In this document: piece by piece, positions 25,944 to 35,170 of the stretch
Numbering within the stretch: position 1 is the stretch's first letter
Layout: each line of letters starts with the position of its first letter
Notes under the pieces: model-generated
Seen by the model: the letters and a program-made list of their open reading frames with translations, nothing else
What the model was told of the DNA's origin: nothing
Databases searched by the model: none
Made by a program: the position numbers and the translations under genes
Assembly: GCA_045661305.1 (NCBI GenBank)
Contig: JAZRFJ010000001.1
Location: forward strand, 3,179-67,178
Direction of reading: 5' to 3'
Origin: UMGS1840 sp045661305
GTDB lineage: Bacteria; Bacillota; Clostridia; UMGS1840
DNA length: 64,000 nt

Positions 25944-25972
25944 ATATTAACACATTTTATAAACTATGTCAA
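25944..25972 (-). promoter_or_regulatory. Predicted promoter of degV copy 1
   Basis: Minus strand TTGACA (25967-25972), a 17-nt spacer and TAATAT (25944-25949). Confidence 0.75.
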
Positions 25973-26002
25973 GTGGTTATTAAGATTTTTTCAACTATAT
26001 AT

Positions 26003-26038
26003 AAAAAAAGAAGACGGTTTTTATATCTTCCGTCTTCA
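26003..26038 (-). terminator. Terminator after degV copy 2
   Basis: GAAGACGG / CCGTCTTC stem followed on the minus strand by seven T, upstream of the copy-1 promoter. Confidence 0.85.
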
Positions 26039-26070
26039 TTCTTTCTATTTTCAACTTGGTTTAAACCTTT

Positions 26071-26940
26071 TTATCTTTCTTTTCCTAAAAAGAAGAATGC
26101 CAAAGTGCCAGGTCCTGAATGAGAGCCTATAACAGGGTCAATATAATTTTTAATAATTCCCTTTATTTTATATTTTTTCTTAATTTCGGAGATAAGATAC
26201 TCAGCATCCTCTTCACAATCTGCATGACCTAAAGCAAATACCTGATTTTCAGGCTCAACCACAGTTTCCTCAAATTTTTTGATAATTGCATCTAAAGCTG
26301 CTTTTCTTCCTCTTACTTTAGAAACAGCTACAAGCTTTCCGTCGTTATCAACATGCATAACAGGCTTTATACCAAGAACTGTTCCTGCAATTGCAGAGGT
26401 AGCGCTTATTCTTCCGCCCCTTTTTAAGTAAACAAGGTCATCTACTGTGAACCAGTGGCACATTTTGAGCTTATTTTCTTCTACCCAATCACGCACTTCT
26501 TCGATAGATTTCCCCTCTTCTTTCATTAATACGGCATTATAAACCAAAAGTCCCTCACCCAAAGCTGCACTTAGTGTATCAACTGTATAGAGCTTAATGT
26601 CAGGATATTTTTCTCTTATCATTTCAGAAGCAATTACACTTGACTGATAATTCCCACTCAAACCGCCTGAAAAACCTATGTAAATAATATCCCTTTTTTC
26701 TTCTGCTAGCTTTTCAAATTTAGAATAAAATACATCAGGAGAAGCAAGTGAAGTTCTTGTCTGTGCTTTTTCGCGCATTTTATCATAAAAAGCCTTAAGG
26801 TCTGTCTTTTTCCCCTTTTCGTAACCCTTATATTCCACTCCGTCTACAAAATAAGTCATTACTATAAGTTCAATTCCATACTTTTCAATTATTTCCTCAG
26901 GCAAATTAGCCGATGTATCTGTCATTATAACATAAGACAT
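26071..26940 (-). CDS. DegV-family fatty-acid-binding protein, copy 2
   Basis: 289 residues, a close paralog of the neighbouring copy along its whole length (shared EEGKSIEEVRDWVEENKLKMCH-like and LKRGGRISATSAIAGTVLGIKP-like blocks), so the pair arose by tandem duplication. Differences cluster in the lipid-pocket stretch (FSGGLSGNYQS here, FTSALSGTYQS in copy 1), which would fit different fatty-acid preference. It lies 21 nt after the DUF1836 gene and probably ends that operon. Confidence 0.93.
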   Translation of the reverse strand: MSYVIMTDTSANLPEEIIEKYGIELIVMTYFVDGVEYKGYEKGKKTDLKAFYDKMREKAQTRTSLASPDVFYSKFEKLAEEKRDIIYIGFSGGLSGNYQSSVIASEMIREKYPDIKLYTVDTLSAALGEGLLVYNAVLMKEEGKSIEEVRDWVEENKLKMCHWFTVDDLVYLKRGGRISATSAIAGTVLGIKPVMHVDNDGKLVAVSKVRGRKAALDAIIKKFEETVVEPENQVFALGHADCEEDAEYLISEIKKKYKIKGIIKNYIDPVIGSHSGPGTLAFFFLGKER

Positions 26941-26961
26941 AAAAAACGCCTCCTCTTTAAT

Positions 26962-27546
26962 TTATTCTTTATTTTTCTTTGAATCTGCTTTTTCTTCAGG
27001 CTCAAAGGTCATTATTTCGGTAAGAAGCTTGAAAGCATTAGCAGAAAGTGCTGTCTGCATTATAAGATTATAAAAGTCATCATCGTTAGTATTTTCATCT
27101 AAAATCGGAGATAAAGCAGACGCAACCTCATCAGCAAGAGAATTCATAACTGCATACTCACTTTCAGAAAAAATGTTATACAATTTTTTGACTTCTTCTT
27201 CATTCATATTAAGAGGAAAAATCTTCATTATCGTTGCAATACTAAGACTTTGCTTTAATGTACAAACAATAATAAGATATACAAGATGCACTCTGTAATA
27301 TTTTTTCTTTACAGGAGGCGGAATAATATCCATTTTAACATAATTGTTTATCATAGAAGGCGTTATAAGCCTTGAGTCATTTACATTCTTTACATAAAGT
27401 TCTAAGTATTCATTCATAAGAAGTATGACCTGGTCCATATAAAGCCCTATATCAGGTATTTCCTCCCACAAAGGAAGCTTATGCTTTAGCATTATATCCT
27501 CAAGCTCAGGCAATTTTTTCTGAAATCCGTTCTTATCAAATTGCAT
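26962..27546 (-). CDS. DUF1836 family protein
   Basis: 194 residues. The conserved DUF1836 core is visible: LYVKNVNDSRLITPSMINNY, VKMDIIPPPVKKKYYRVHL and LIIVCTLKQSLSI. The pattern (SMINNYVK...PPPVKKKY) resembles a winged or MerR-like DNA-recognition fold, so a regulatory role is possible but unproven. I take ATG 27546 as start, with AAAGGA about ten bases upstream. The GTG at 27555 is too close to that site. It lies directly after comF and before degV copy 2. Confidence 0.85.
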   Translation of the reverse strand: MQFDKNGFQKKLPELEDIMLKHKLPLWEEIPDIGLYMDQVILLMNEYLELYVKNVNDSRLITPSMINNYVKMDIIPPPVKKKYYRVHLVYLIIVCTLKQSLSIATIMKIFPLNMNEEEVKKLYNIFSESEYAVMNSLADEVASALSPILDENTNDDDFYNLIMQTALSANAFKLLTEIMTFEPEEKADSKKNKE

Positions 27547-27551
27547 CTTAC

Positions 27552-28280
27552 TCACATCCTTTCTCTGCGTTTTTCACCGCCATATAGAAGTGCAATCAAA
27601 TAAACATACTTTGCACCGTTTTCCTTTAAAATTTTTGCACATTCAGAGGCAGTTGCCCCTGAAGTTATAACATCATCAACAAGAAGCACCGTTTTCCCCG
27701 AAAGCTTCTTTTTAAAGCGTTTATTTATTATAAACGCACCTTTTATACTTTCATATCTTTCCTCTAACTTTTGCTTTGCCTGCTGTATATTCGATTTTTT
27801 TATAATAAGATTATCATACACTTTAAGCCCGAACTCTTTTGCAACAAGATGGCAAAGTTCAACTGCTGTACAATATTCCCTCTCGTGATAATTTGTAATC
27901 ACAGTAGGAACAGGAACTGAGAAATCACATTTAACATTCATCTTTCTAAACTGCAAAGACATAAGCTTTGATGCCGATTTTACTTTATAATAATTCTTTC
28001 GGAATTTCATTTTTGTAAATGCTTCCAAAAAAGAGTCTTTATAAGGATACAATGCAATAGCACCGTCAAAATTCGGCGAAAGCTTATCACAGTATTCGCA
28101 CAATATTTCCTCATGAGAAATAAGCCGTCTGTTACACAATGCACATTTTCTGTGAGAATTATAAATATCTACTTTCTCCCTACAGCTTTTGCAAAGACCA
28201 TCTCCTGAATTAATCCTTTTGTCACACGAAAAGCATCTGTCAAAAGAAATAGAAAATAACTTCTTAATCTTCGTCCTCAC
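27552..28280 (-). CDS. comF: ComF-family phosphoribosyltransferase-like protein
   Basis: 242 residues. Two N-terminal zinc-binding cysteine clusters (CFSCDKRINSGDGLCKSC and CALCNRR...CEYCDK) precede a PRTase domain with the PRPP loop VLLVDDVITSGATASECA. ComF proteins take part in DNA uptake or processing during natural competence, and are widespread even in organisms not known to be competent. The start is GTG with GGAG upstream, and it overlaps the preceding fusion gene by 17 nt. Confidence 0.9.
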   Translation of the reverse strand: MRTKIKKLFSISFDRCFSCDKRINSGDGLCKSCREKVDIYNSHRKCALCNRRLISHEEILCEYCDKLSPNFDGAIALYPYKDSFLEAFTKMKFRKNYYKVKSASKLMSLQFRKMNVKCDFSVPVPTVITNYHEREYCTAVELCHLVAKEFGLKVYDNLIIKKSNIQQAKQKLEERYESIKGAFIINKRFKKKLSGKTVLLVDDVITSGATASECAKILKENGAKYVYLIALLYGGEKRRERM

Positions 28281-30474
28281 CTATAAGCTCCATAACACAA
28301 TCTATATTGTCTTTGTTTTTTTGTTTCAGTTCTTTTAGTCTGTATTTTAAATCATCGCAATAAGTTTGCCTGTTTTGTATTATTCTGTTAGCCTTTGCCA
28401 GGAAGCTTCTCTTTGTAAACTCAAGTATTCCTACATATGTGTCCTGTCCGAAATATTTCATAACGCTTTCTACTTTCGGGTCATAAGAAATTCCAAGAGA
28501 AGGAACACCTGCTACAAAAGCATATATGAGCATATGAAGTCTCATTCCGACTACAAACTCACTTTTTTTAGCAAGTGCAATACACAATTCTGCACTCATT
28601 CTTCTTTCTATACAGATACTGCTTGTTTTTTTCGCCATTCTTCTGCAAAACTCAATGTCATGAGGATGCTGAAGCGGAATAAACACTGCTTCATAACCAT
28701 GTTCTTTTTTAAGTTGCTTTATCGCATTTGTAAATTCATTTTCAAAAAGTGCTGCATCTTTCCATTCACGAAGAGAAACTATAATATATTTTTTTGAGAA
28801 AAGGTCATATCTGAAAAGTAAATCCTCTGCTTCTTCCATAGAAATTTCACTAAGTCCGACAGCAGGGTCACAGGTTACCTTAATTTTAGGATTGAGAACA
28901 CCCAATTCCTCCAAAAACTCTTTGGAATCAGGCTCCCTTAATGTAATAATATCTGTCTTGTTAAGAACATTTTTTGTTCTTTTTATATTTGATTTCTTAT
29001 TTACCGGTCCTATTCCATTTGCATAAAGCATAACCTTGTTATCATATTTTTTTGCAAGAAGAATAAGCGTAAGATAATAAAGAAGAGACTTTGTAGATGT
29101 AACATCCTGAATAACACTTCCGCCACCCGAAATAAAGAGTTTTGACTTTCTGAGTGCCTTTATAATTGCAAATATATTCCATCTGTTAAGTGCATTTACT
29201 TTATAAATATTTTTTGCTTCCTGCGGTTTATTTGAAAGAATTGTAATAGCCACATCAGGCTTTCTTTTTTTGATATCGCGGATAATCATTTTAAGTATTG
29301 CATCATCACCGCTGTTTGAAAAACCGTAATAACCTGAAAGTATAATTTCACCGCTTTTTTTCTCGCTTGAAAGTGCTTTATATATCTCTACAGCATCGTC
29401 GCACATTTTTGATGCAGAAAAGTTTTCTTCGACAAGCTTTCTGATAGCTTCTACTGTACGGTTTTTTCTTTCTTTATCCATAAGATACGCACTTGACACA
29501 GCCTCATAAACCTTTTTAGGAGTTATTTCAGGCAATTTTCTGCAAGTGAAATTTGAAATCATATTTTTTTCAAAATCTTTTTCCAAAAGAACGCCATGAT
29601 GCCCGTAGCTTCCTGTAAGAACAACTATTTTTCCTGCCATCATAGCCTCAAGTGCTGCCCTTGAAATTCCAACAAAGACATCGCAAATTTTTATAATATT
29701 ATTAACATCCTGTCTTGCACCTGTGAGAATAACAGTTTTAGCGCGGGTCTTTTTATTAACGCTGTCAGCCATTTTTTTAAGTTCAATGTAAGCTTCGCCA
29801 TCTCCCACAAGAATAATCTGCACATTTTTCAAAGTCTTGTTTAAATCTTCGGCCTGTTTAACAAGCGCAAACATACTTTCACAATTTGACCTCTCCATAC
29901 GGCAGACACACACAATCTTTTTTGAATCCTTTTTAAGTGGAAATTCATCATACAGATAGCCATAATCCGAATTATCTAAAAACGGTTGTGGGTCTATCCC
30001 ATTTACAGTTGTAACAACATCTTTTGCCTTTACACGGCTGTTTTTTATAAGATGTCTTCTTAAATCATCAGAAACAGCAAGATTTTTTTCGCCCCATACA
30101 GAAAATTTTTCAATAAATTTATTTTTGGTAAATGAAAAATGAAGTGTTGAAACGAAACCAAAATCATATTTTAATCTAAGAAGCTTTATAATAAAATTAG
30201 GTATTCTTGCATGAGAATGAACAATGTCGAACTTTTCTTCGCGTATGGATTTAGAAAGAGTTTTATATGAGGTTATAAGTGCTTTTGGTGTTTTTGATGT
30301 AAGCGGTGCATAAATATGCCCTATTCCCTCTCTTTTAAGCACATCAACATAGACACCGCCCTCGGACGCTACCTTAACATAATATCCTCTTTTATGTAAC
30401 TCTCTGGCAAGCTCTAAAATGTGAGTTTCTGCTCCGCCGATGTCCATTCGCATGGAAACAAGTAATATCCTCAT
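28264..30474 (-). CDS. Fusion of GT4 glycosyltransferase and CsaB-type pyruvyl transferase
   Basis: 736 residues in two halves. Residues 1-370 are a GT-B glycosyltransferase of family GT4 (SMRMDIGGAETHILELA, FDIVHSHARIPN, GRMERSN-like CRMERSN, GISRAALEAMMAGK). From about 375 to 736 is a polysaccharide pyruvyl transferase like CsaB (ILSGYYGFSNSGDDAIL, FISGGGSVIQDVTS, ANGIGPV, LREPDSKEFL, VGMRLHMLIYAF). CsaB pyruvylates the wall polymer that anchors S-layer-homology proteins. Here the sugar-transfer and pyruvylation steps may be on one chain. ComF follows with overlap. Confidence 0.88.
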   Translation of the reverse strand: MRILLVSMRMDIGGAETHILELARELHKRGYYVKVASEGGVYVDVLKREGIGHIYAPLTSKTPKALITSYKTLSKSIREEKFDIVHSHARIPNFIIKLLRLKYDFGFVSTLHFSFTKNKFIEKFSVWGEKNLAVSDDLRRHLIKNSRVKAKDVVTTVNGIDPQPFLDNSDYGYLYDEFPLKKDSKKIVCVCRMERSNCESMFALVKQAEDLNKTLKNVQIILVGDGEAYIELKKMADSVNKKTRAKTVILTGARQDVNNIIKICDVFVGISRAALEAMMAGKIVVLTGSYGHHGVLLEKDFEKNMISNFTCRKLPEITPKKVYEAVSSAYLMDKERKNRTVEAIRKLVEENFSASKMCDDAVEIYKALSSEKKSGEIILSGYYGFSNSGDDAILKMIIRDIKKRKPDVAITILSNKPQEAKNIYKVNALNRWNIFAIIKALRKSKLFISGGGSVIQDVTSTKSLLYYLTLILLAKKYDNKVMLYANGIGPVNKKSNIKRTKNVLNKTDIITLREPDSKEFLEELGVLNPKIKVTCDPAVGLSEISMEEAEDLLFRYDLFSKKYIIVSLREWKDAALFENEFTNAIKQLKKEHGYEAVFIPLQHPHDIEFCRRMAKKTSSICIERRMSAELCIALAKKSEFVVGMRLHMLIYAFVAGVPSLGISYDPKVESVMKYFGQDTYVGILEFTKRSFLAKANRIIQNRQTYCDDLKYRLKELKQKNKDNIDCVMELIGEDED

Positions 30475-30510
30475 TTTAAAAAATTCACCTTTTCTTTTTT
30501 ACCACCAAAA

Positions 30511-31146
30511 TTATCTTCTGAAGTCCTCATCATTTTCGTCTGCTACATCAAGCCTTACAGGAAGAAACTTGAAAACCTCTATTCCCTCTTCTAAAAGTGC
30601 TTTTCTTATAAGCATAGGGTTGAGATTTTTACTCTGGCCACAGGCAAGAACACACTTGATACATAAATTCTCCTCATTTTTTTCAAGAGAAATTTCATAT
30701 ATATAATCCCTAAGATTTATAGTCTTTATTTTTCCCTTTGCTTTTTTTTCAACATTTATTTCACTCTTATTGAAAAAATCTAAAAGCTTTTCATCACACG
30801 AAGTTCTTATTTCAATTTCATAAAAAGCTTTATGACTGGAATTAAAACTCTTTTCGTAGTCTATATGTAATTTTTTAATCAAAATACCATTTGGTGATGC
30901 TTTTTGAAGTCTTGAAAATATTTCTTCCTCGCTCATATCCTTTGTAAGCTCAAAATCAGCAAACTCGCTTTTTCCGCAAACCCCAACAGGAATAGGATTT
31001 GCCACAGAAAGGACAATATGGGGATTATATCCATTTGAATATTTTAAGGGAAGCTCTGCCCTTTTTAAAATTTTCCCCATCGCTTTCATAAGCTCTAAAT
31101 GGGAAATATATCTTATATTCTTTTCAAATTCAAGTCTTATTTTCAT
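30511..31146 (-). CDS. DUF2344 (radical-SAM-associated, TIGR03936-type) protein
   Basis: 211 residues beginning RLEFEKNIRYISHLELMKA with the family phrases LKYSNGYNPHIVLSVANPIPVGVCG and EFADFEL. In other genomes this domain is found next to or fused to a radical SAM protein and often near ribonuclease G. Neither is adjacent here. The function is unknown. The gene has a GAGGG site and is 36 nt upstream of the GT4-CsaB fusion in the same operon direction. Confidence 0.85.
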   Translation of the reverse strand: MKIRLEFEKNIRYISHLELMKAMGKILKRAELPLKYSNGYNPHIVLSVANPIPVGVCGKSEFADFELTKDMSEEEIFSRLQKASPNGILIKKLHIDYEKSFNSSHKAFYEIEIRTSCDEKLLDFFNKSEINVEKKAKGKIKTINLRDYIYEISLEKNEENLCIKCVLACGQSKNLNPMLIRKALLEEGIEVFKFLPVRLDVADENDEDFRR

Positions 31147-31183
31147 TTCATACCCTCAGCCTTTGATAACTTTTTTCAAAGTA

Positions 31184-31921
31184 TTACAGTTCTTCTTTCT
31201 TCAGATTAAGTACATAAGCCTTTGCCTTCATAGCAAGCTCATCATTTATCGGAAGAAGGTCGATATCTTCGTTATATTTTCTTAAAATTGCTTTTTTTAT
31301 AAGTGCATCTGCAAATTCAGGATTTTTTGGCAAAAGTGGACCGTGAAGATTTGTTCCGAAAATATTTTTATACCAAATGCCCTCTTTTTTATCTTTTCCG
31401 TTGTTACCGTAACCTCTTATTACAGTTCCAAGAGGCATTGCATCATCACCAATGTATATTTTTTCAGTATGATTTTCAAAGCCTGCAATAACACCGAACT
31501 GTGTATCTATGCATACATTCCCCATAAGCTTTTTATCACCTTGCTGACTTTTCTCTACACGCATATCACAAATTCCGAGTCCCTCTGTTTTCTCATCCTG
31601 TAAAAAATAATAATTTCCAAGAAGCTGACAGCTGTCGCATACAAATAACATTACTCCGTCATTATCACGATAAGAAATAAACTCATCCTTGAATGAAAGG
31701 AGCTTATCACCTGCTTTTTTCAGGTCCTTTTCACTTCCACCGCCTAAAAAAACAATATCTGCATCTTTTAAATCTATTTCATCGTCTATATTAACAGAAA
31801 TGATATTAACATCAATTCCCCGAAGTTGGCATCTCTTTTTTAACACAACAATATTTCCCACATCACCGTAAAGGTTCATAATTTCAGGAAAAAGATGAAC
31901 TATATTGAGCGTTTTTTCCAT
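31184..31921 (-). CDS. gatD: Lipid II isoglutaminyl synthase, glutamine amidotransferase subunit GatD
   Basis: 245 residues. Class I glutamine amidotransferase (CobB/CobQ-like) with the nucleophile in LFVCDSCQLLGNYY and the histidine in FGTNLHGPLLPKNP. GatD supplies ammonia to MurT, which amidates D-Glu of the lipid II stem peptide. The start is ATG 31921, with AAAGGA upstream, 16 nt after murT. An in-frame start 14 codons earlier would lie inside murT and lacks a site. The gene pair is the standard murT-gatD operon. Confidence 0.95.
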   Translation of the reverse strand: MEKTLNIVHLFPEIMNLYGDVGNIVVLKKRCQLRGIDVNIISVNIDDEIDLKDADIVFLGGGSEKDLKKAGDKLLSFKDEFISYRDNDGVMLFVCDSCQLLGNYYFLQDEKTEGLGICDMRVEKSQQGDKKLMGNVCIDTQFGVIAGFENHTEKIYIGDDAMPLGTVIRGYGNNGKDKKEGIWYKNIFGTNLHGPLLPKNPEFADALIKKAILRKYNEDIDLLPINDELAMKAKAYVLNLKKEEL

Positions 31922-31937
31922 ATTTATAACATTCCTT

Positions 31938-33302
31938 TCAATATATTTTATCCTGTGTGCCATGTTCTTTTCTGTACTGCTTTAATTTTTTATTTAAGTT
32001 TTTATGAGCATCAAATATCAGTGTATAGTTAACAACAACATACACAACCTCAGCCTCGGTACGAAGCATTTCCATTGCACCCTCGGTCGGGTCTTCAAAT
32101 ACTTTTGGCTCATCACAAACATCTGCATAGTAAAGTCTTAACGCAACATCATATTTTCTTCTTCCCGAAACACCGTAACCGCAAAGATTTTTCAGCTTTT
32201 CAAATTCAACATCGTAAAGCCAGGAAATATCTGTTCCATCACTTTCAAAATCATTTACACCTATAATAACAGCTTTTTTTCTTTTATCATTCTCAATTGC
32301 TGAAATTGCCTGATTGAAGCCGGCAGGATTTTTTGCGAGATTAAGAATTACAGGCTTTGTGAAGTGAAATTCTTCCATTCTCCCTACCTGTGTTTCATAT
32401 TCCCTGAAAATATTTGTATAGTTTGATATATAAAGTCCGATAGTTTCGCATACACTTATTGCTGCAAGCATGTTATAGATATTATAAAAACCGTAAGTAT
32501 TTGAATGAACTTCAAATTTATCATTCAGTTTAAAGCTTACTTGTCCGTCAGAATTAACCTCTGTTGCGAAATAGTCCGGCTCATTTCTTGAAAAATCGCA
32601 CTCTGGACAGGAATATTTTCCCAACTGGCTGTAATGGTGATATTCATAAGAAAGCTCTGAACCGCATTTTAAACAGAATTTGCCTTCATTTGTTTCAGCT
32701 TCATCGTTTGTGCTTTTTTCATTTATTCCGTAACGAACTACCTTGTTCTCGCAAATAAAGGAAAAATAATTTGAAACAGGGTCATCTGCATTTAGGATAA
32801 GTGTTGCATCGGGTGCTTTATCAATCGCAATTTTTATCTGTTTCGCTGTAAGCTCTGTATCACCGTATCTGTCAAGCTGGTCTCTGAAAAGATTTGTAAT
32901 CACAATATAATCGGGTGAAATATGGTCAAAAACTATCTTTGCACTCGCTTCGTCAATTTCGATAACTGCCCATTCTGCATCAAGTTTCCCAAAAATATTT
33001 GTTTTTTCTAAAAACGCAGTTACAACACCAAAGAGCATATTTGCACCGACTTTATTGCAGACAGTCTTTGCTCCTGTAGATTCGATAATGGTATTTATCA
33101 TATTATTTGTAGTCGTTTTTCCGTTTGTCCCAAGAGTACATATAATACCTTTATGTATCTTCGGAGAAATTAACTTCAATATATCAGGACAGATTTTCAT
33201 AGCAATCTGTCCCGGCAGAGATGAACCGGCTTTCCCCAAAATTCTCCCTGCAATTATTAAAAGCTTACATACAATTACAGATAAACTTAATTTAAAATTC
33301 AT
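31938..33302 (-). CDS. murT: Lipid II isoglutaminyl synthase, Mur-ligase-like subunit MurT
   Basis: 454 residues. Mur ligase ATP loop ICTLGTNGKTTTNN, central-domain phrases WAVIEIDEASAK and ITNLFRDQLDRYGD, and the MurT-specific four-cysteine ribbon (CLKCGSEL...YSCPEC). The C-terminal MurT domain has LAKNPAGFNQAI and VIGVNDFESDGTDISWLYDV. It activates the lipid II glutamate for amidation by GatD ammonia. The start is ATG 33302 with GGAGG six bases upstream; the longer TTG-initiated frame lacks support. Confidence 0.95.
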   Translation of the reverse strand: MNFKLSLSVIVCKLLIIAGRILGKAGSSLPGQIAMKICPDILKLISPKIHKGIICTLGTNGKTTTNNMINTIIESTGAKTVCNKVGANMLFGVVTAFLEKTNIFGKLDAEWAVIEIDEASAKIVFDHISPDYIVITNLFRDQLDRYGDTELTAKQIKIAIDKAPDATLILNADDPVSNYFSFICENKVVRYGINEKSTNDEAETNEGKFCLKCGSELSYEYHHYSQLGKYSCPECDFSRNEPDYFATEVNSDGQVSFKLNDKFEVHSNTYGFYNIYNMLAAISVCETIGLYISNYTNIFREYETQVGRMEEFHFTKPVILNLAKNPAGFNQAISAIENDKRKKAVIIGVNDFESDGTDISWLYDVEFEKLKNLCGYGVSGRRKYDVALRLYYADVCDEPKVFEDPTEGAMEMLRTEAEVVYVVVNYTLIFDAHKNLNKKLKQYRKEHGTQDKIY

Positions 33303-33376
33303 AGCCAACCTCCAAAGGAAATTGAAAACATCTGGTTTTCCTTTTTTATTTTTTCTCAAAATAATACAGCACTCGG

Positions 33377-35047
33377 CTATACTTCCATAATAACAGGAAG
33401 TATCATAGGTGTTCGTTTTGTTTCCTTATTAAAATACATTCCAAGTGCAGATTTTATCTCGCTTTTTAAAGTAGCCCAGTCTGTAACATTTCTTTCCAAT
33501 AGCGCATCAAGTGTTTCCTTTGAAATACGCCTTGTTTCCTCCATTAGCTCTTCGCTTTCTCTCATATAAACAAATCCTCTTGATATAACATCAGGACCTG
33601 CAATAATCTGATGCGTCTGTGCGGAAATAGAAACAACAACAACGATAAGACCGTCTTGCGCAAGATGCTTTCTGTCACGGATTACAATATTTCCTACATC
33701 ACCCACAGAAAGACCGTCTACAAATATCTGTCCGCTTGTAACACTACCTGCTATTTTAGCATTGTTCGCATCAATCTCAAGAATATTTCCGTTTTGAAGT
33801 ATAAATATATTTTCATCCTTTATACCAACTTTAAGTGCAAGCTCTCTGTGATTTAAAAGATGCTTATACTCTCCGTGAACAGGCATGAAATATTTTGGCT
33901 TTGCAAGTGCAAGAATAAGCTTAAGCTCTTCCTGACAAGCATGCCCTGAAACATGAACATCAGCTACATTATCATATAATACCGTTGCACCTTTTTTAAA
34001 AAGTCCGTTTATTACTGTTGCAACAAGCTTTTCATTACCAGGAATAGGATTTGCACTTAAAACAACAAGGTCGTTTTTGTCTATTTCCACTTTTTTATGA
34101 CCTGAAAATGCCATCCTGTGAAGACCACTCATAGGCTCGCCCTGAGAGCCTGTTGTTATTATAGTGATATTTTCATCGTTATATTTTTTTATATCATCAA
34201 GACTGATTAGTGTTCCGTGCGGAACATCCATATATCCAAGTTCCATTGCAACCTGCAAAATATTTTCCATACTTCTTCCTGAAACTGCAACTTTTCTGTT
34301 GTATCTCACAGAAGCATTTATTATCTGCTGTACCCTATGAACATTTGACGCAAAGGTTGCAATAATAATTCTCTTATCCGGATTAGTGAGAAAAATATTG
34401 TTAAGTGCTTTACCAACTGTACTTTCACTCTGTGTAGAGCCTGGTCTTTCGGCATTTGTAGAGTCCGACATTAAAAGCAAAATTCCTTTTTTTCCAAGTG
34501 TTCCTATTCTTGTAAGGTCAATCATTTCATCTGAAACAGGCGTTGCGTCAATTTTGAAATCACCCATATGGAGTATAGTTCCAAGAGGTGTATGAACAGC
34601 AATCGCAACAGAATCTGCTATTGAATGGTTAGTATGAATAAATTCTACACTCATACTTCCAAAAGAAATTGTATCTCCTGCATGAATCTGATTAAGCTTT
34701 GCACTTGATACTAAATTATGCTCCTTTAATTTAAAACGGACAAGTCCTATTGTAAGCATCGTTCCAAAAATGGGAAGCTCCGGCAATTGCTTTAACAAAT
34801 AAGGGATGCTTCCTATATGGTCCTCATGACCATGAGTAATAACAAGTGCTTTTATCTTATTCTTATTTTTTATAACATAAGAAAAATCAGGTATAACAAG
34901 GTCTACCCCTAAAAGCTCCTCGTCAGGAAATGCAATCCCGCAATCAATTATAATGCTCGAATCCCCATATTCTACCACAGTGAAGTTTTTTCCGATTTCA
35001 TTAAGTCCGCCCAATGGGATAACTCTTACTTTTTTATTTTTTGACAC
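33377..35047 (-). CDS. rnj: Ribonuclease J
   Basis: 556 residues. Metallo-beta-lactamase core with VITHGHEDHIGSIPYL, SIADSVAIAV, MGDFKID and SDSTNAERPG, then the beta-CASP domain (ATFASNVHRVQQI, SGRSMENILQVA) and the C-terminal VHVSGHACQEEL and PVHGEYKHL. RNase J has 5'-3' exonuclease and endonuclease activity and is a main mRNA decay and rRNA maturation enzyme in Firmicutes lacking RNase E. It lies 74 nt upstream of murT on the same strand. Confidence 0.96.
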   Translation of the reverse strand: MSKNKKVRVIPLGGLNEIGKNFTVVEYGDSSIIIDCGIAFPDEELLGVDLVIPDFSYVIKNKNKIKALVITHGHEDHIGSIPYLLKQLPELPIFGTMLTIGLVRFKLKEHNLVSSAKLNQIHAGDTISFGSMSVEFIHTNHSIADSVAIAVHTPLGTILHMGDFKIDATPVSDEMIDLTRIGTLGKKGILLLMSDSTNAERPGSTQSESTVGKALNNIFLTNPDKRIIIATFASNVHRVQQIINASVRYNRKVAVSGRSMENILQVAMELGYMDVPHGTLISLDDIKKYNDENITIITTGSQGEPMSGLHRMAFSGHKKVEIDKNDLVVLSANPIPGNEKLVATVINGLFKKGATVLYDNVADVHVSGHACQEELKLILALAKPKYFMPVHGEYKHLLNHRELALKVGIKDENIFILQNGNILEIDANNAKIAGSVTSGQIFVDGLSVGDVGNIVIRDRKHLAQDGLIVVVVSISAQTHQIIAGPDVISRGFVYMRESEELMEETRRISKETLDALLERNVTDWATLKSEIKSALGMYFNKETKRTPMILPVIMEV

Positions 35048-35087
35048 AAATAAACCTCCATAAAATTATTTTTTCCGTTCGTATTTT

Positions 35088-35116
35088 TAAAAAAACTCAC
35101 ACAAAAAAGTGTGTTT
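35088..35116 (-). terminator. Terminator after pgsA
   Basis: On the minus strand ACACACTTTTTTGTGTG is followed by AG and seven T. A second inverted repeat, AATTCAGAT / ATCTGAATT (35121-35169), lies between it and the pgsA stop. Confidence 0.75.
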
Positions 35117-35170
35117 TTATAATTCAGATGTATTATTCCCTTTTTTTAACACTTTTATAAATCTGAATTT

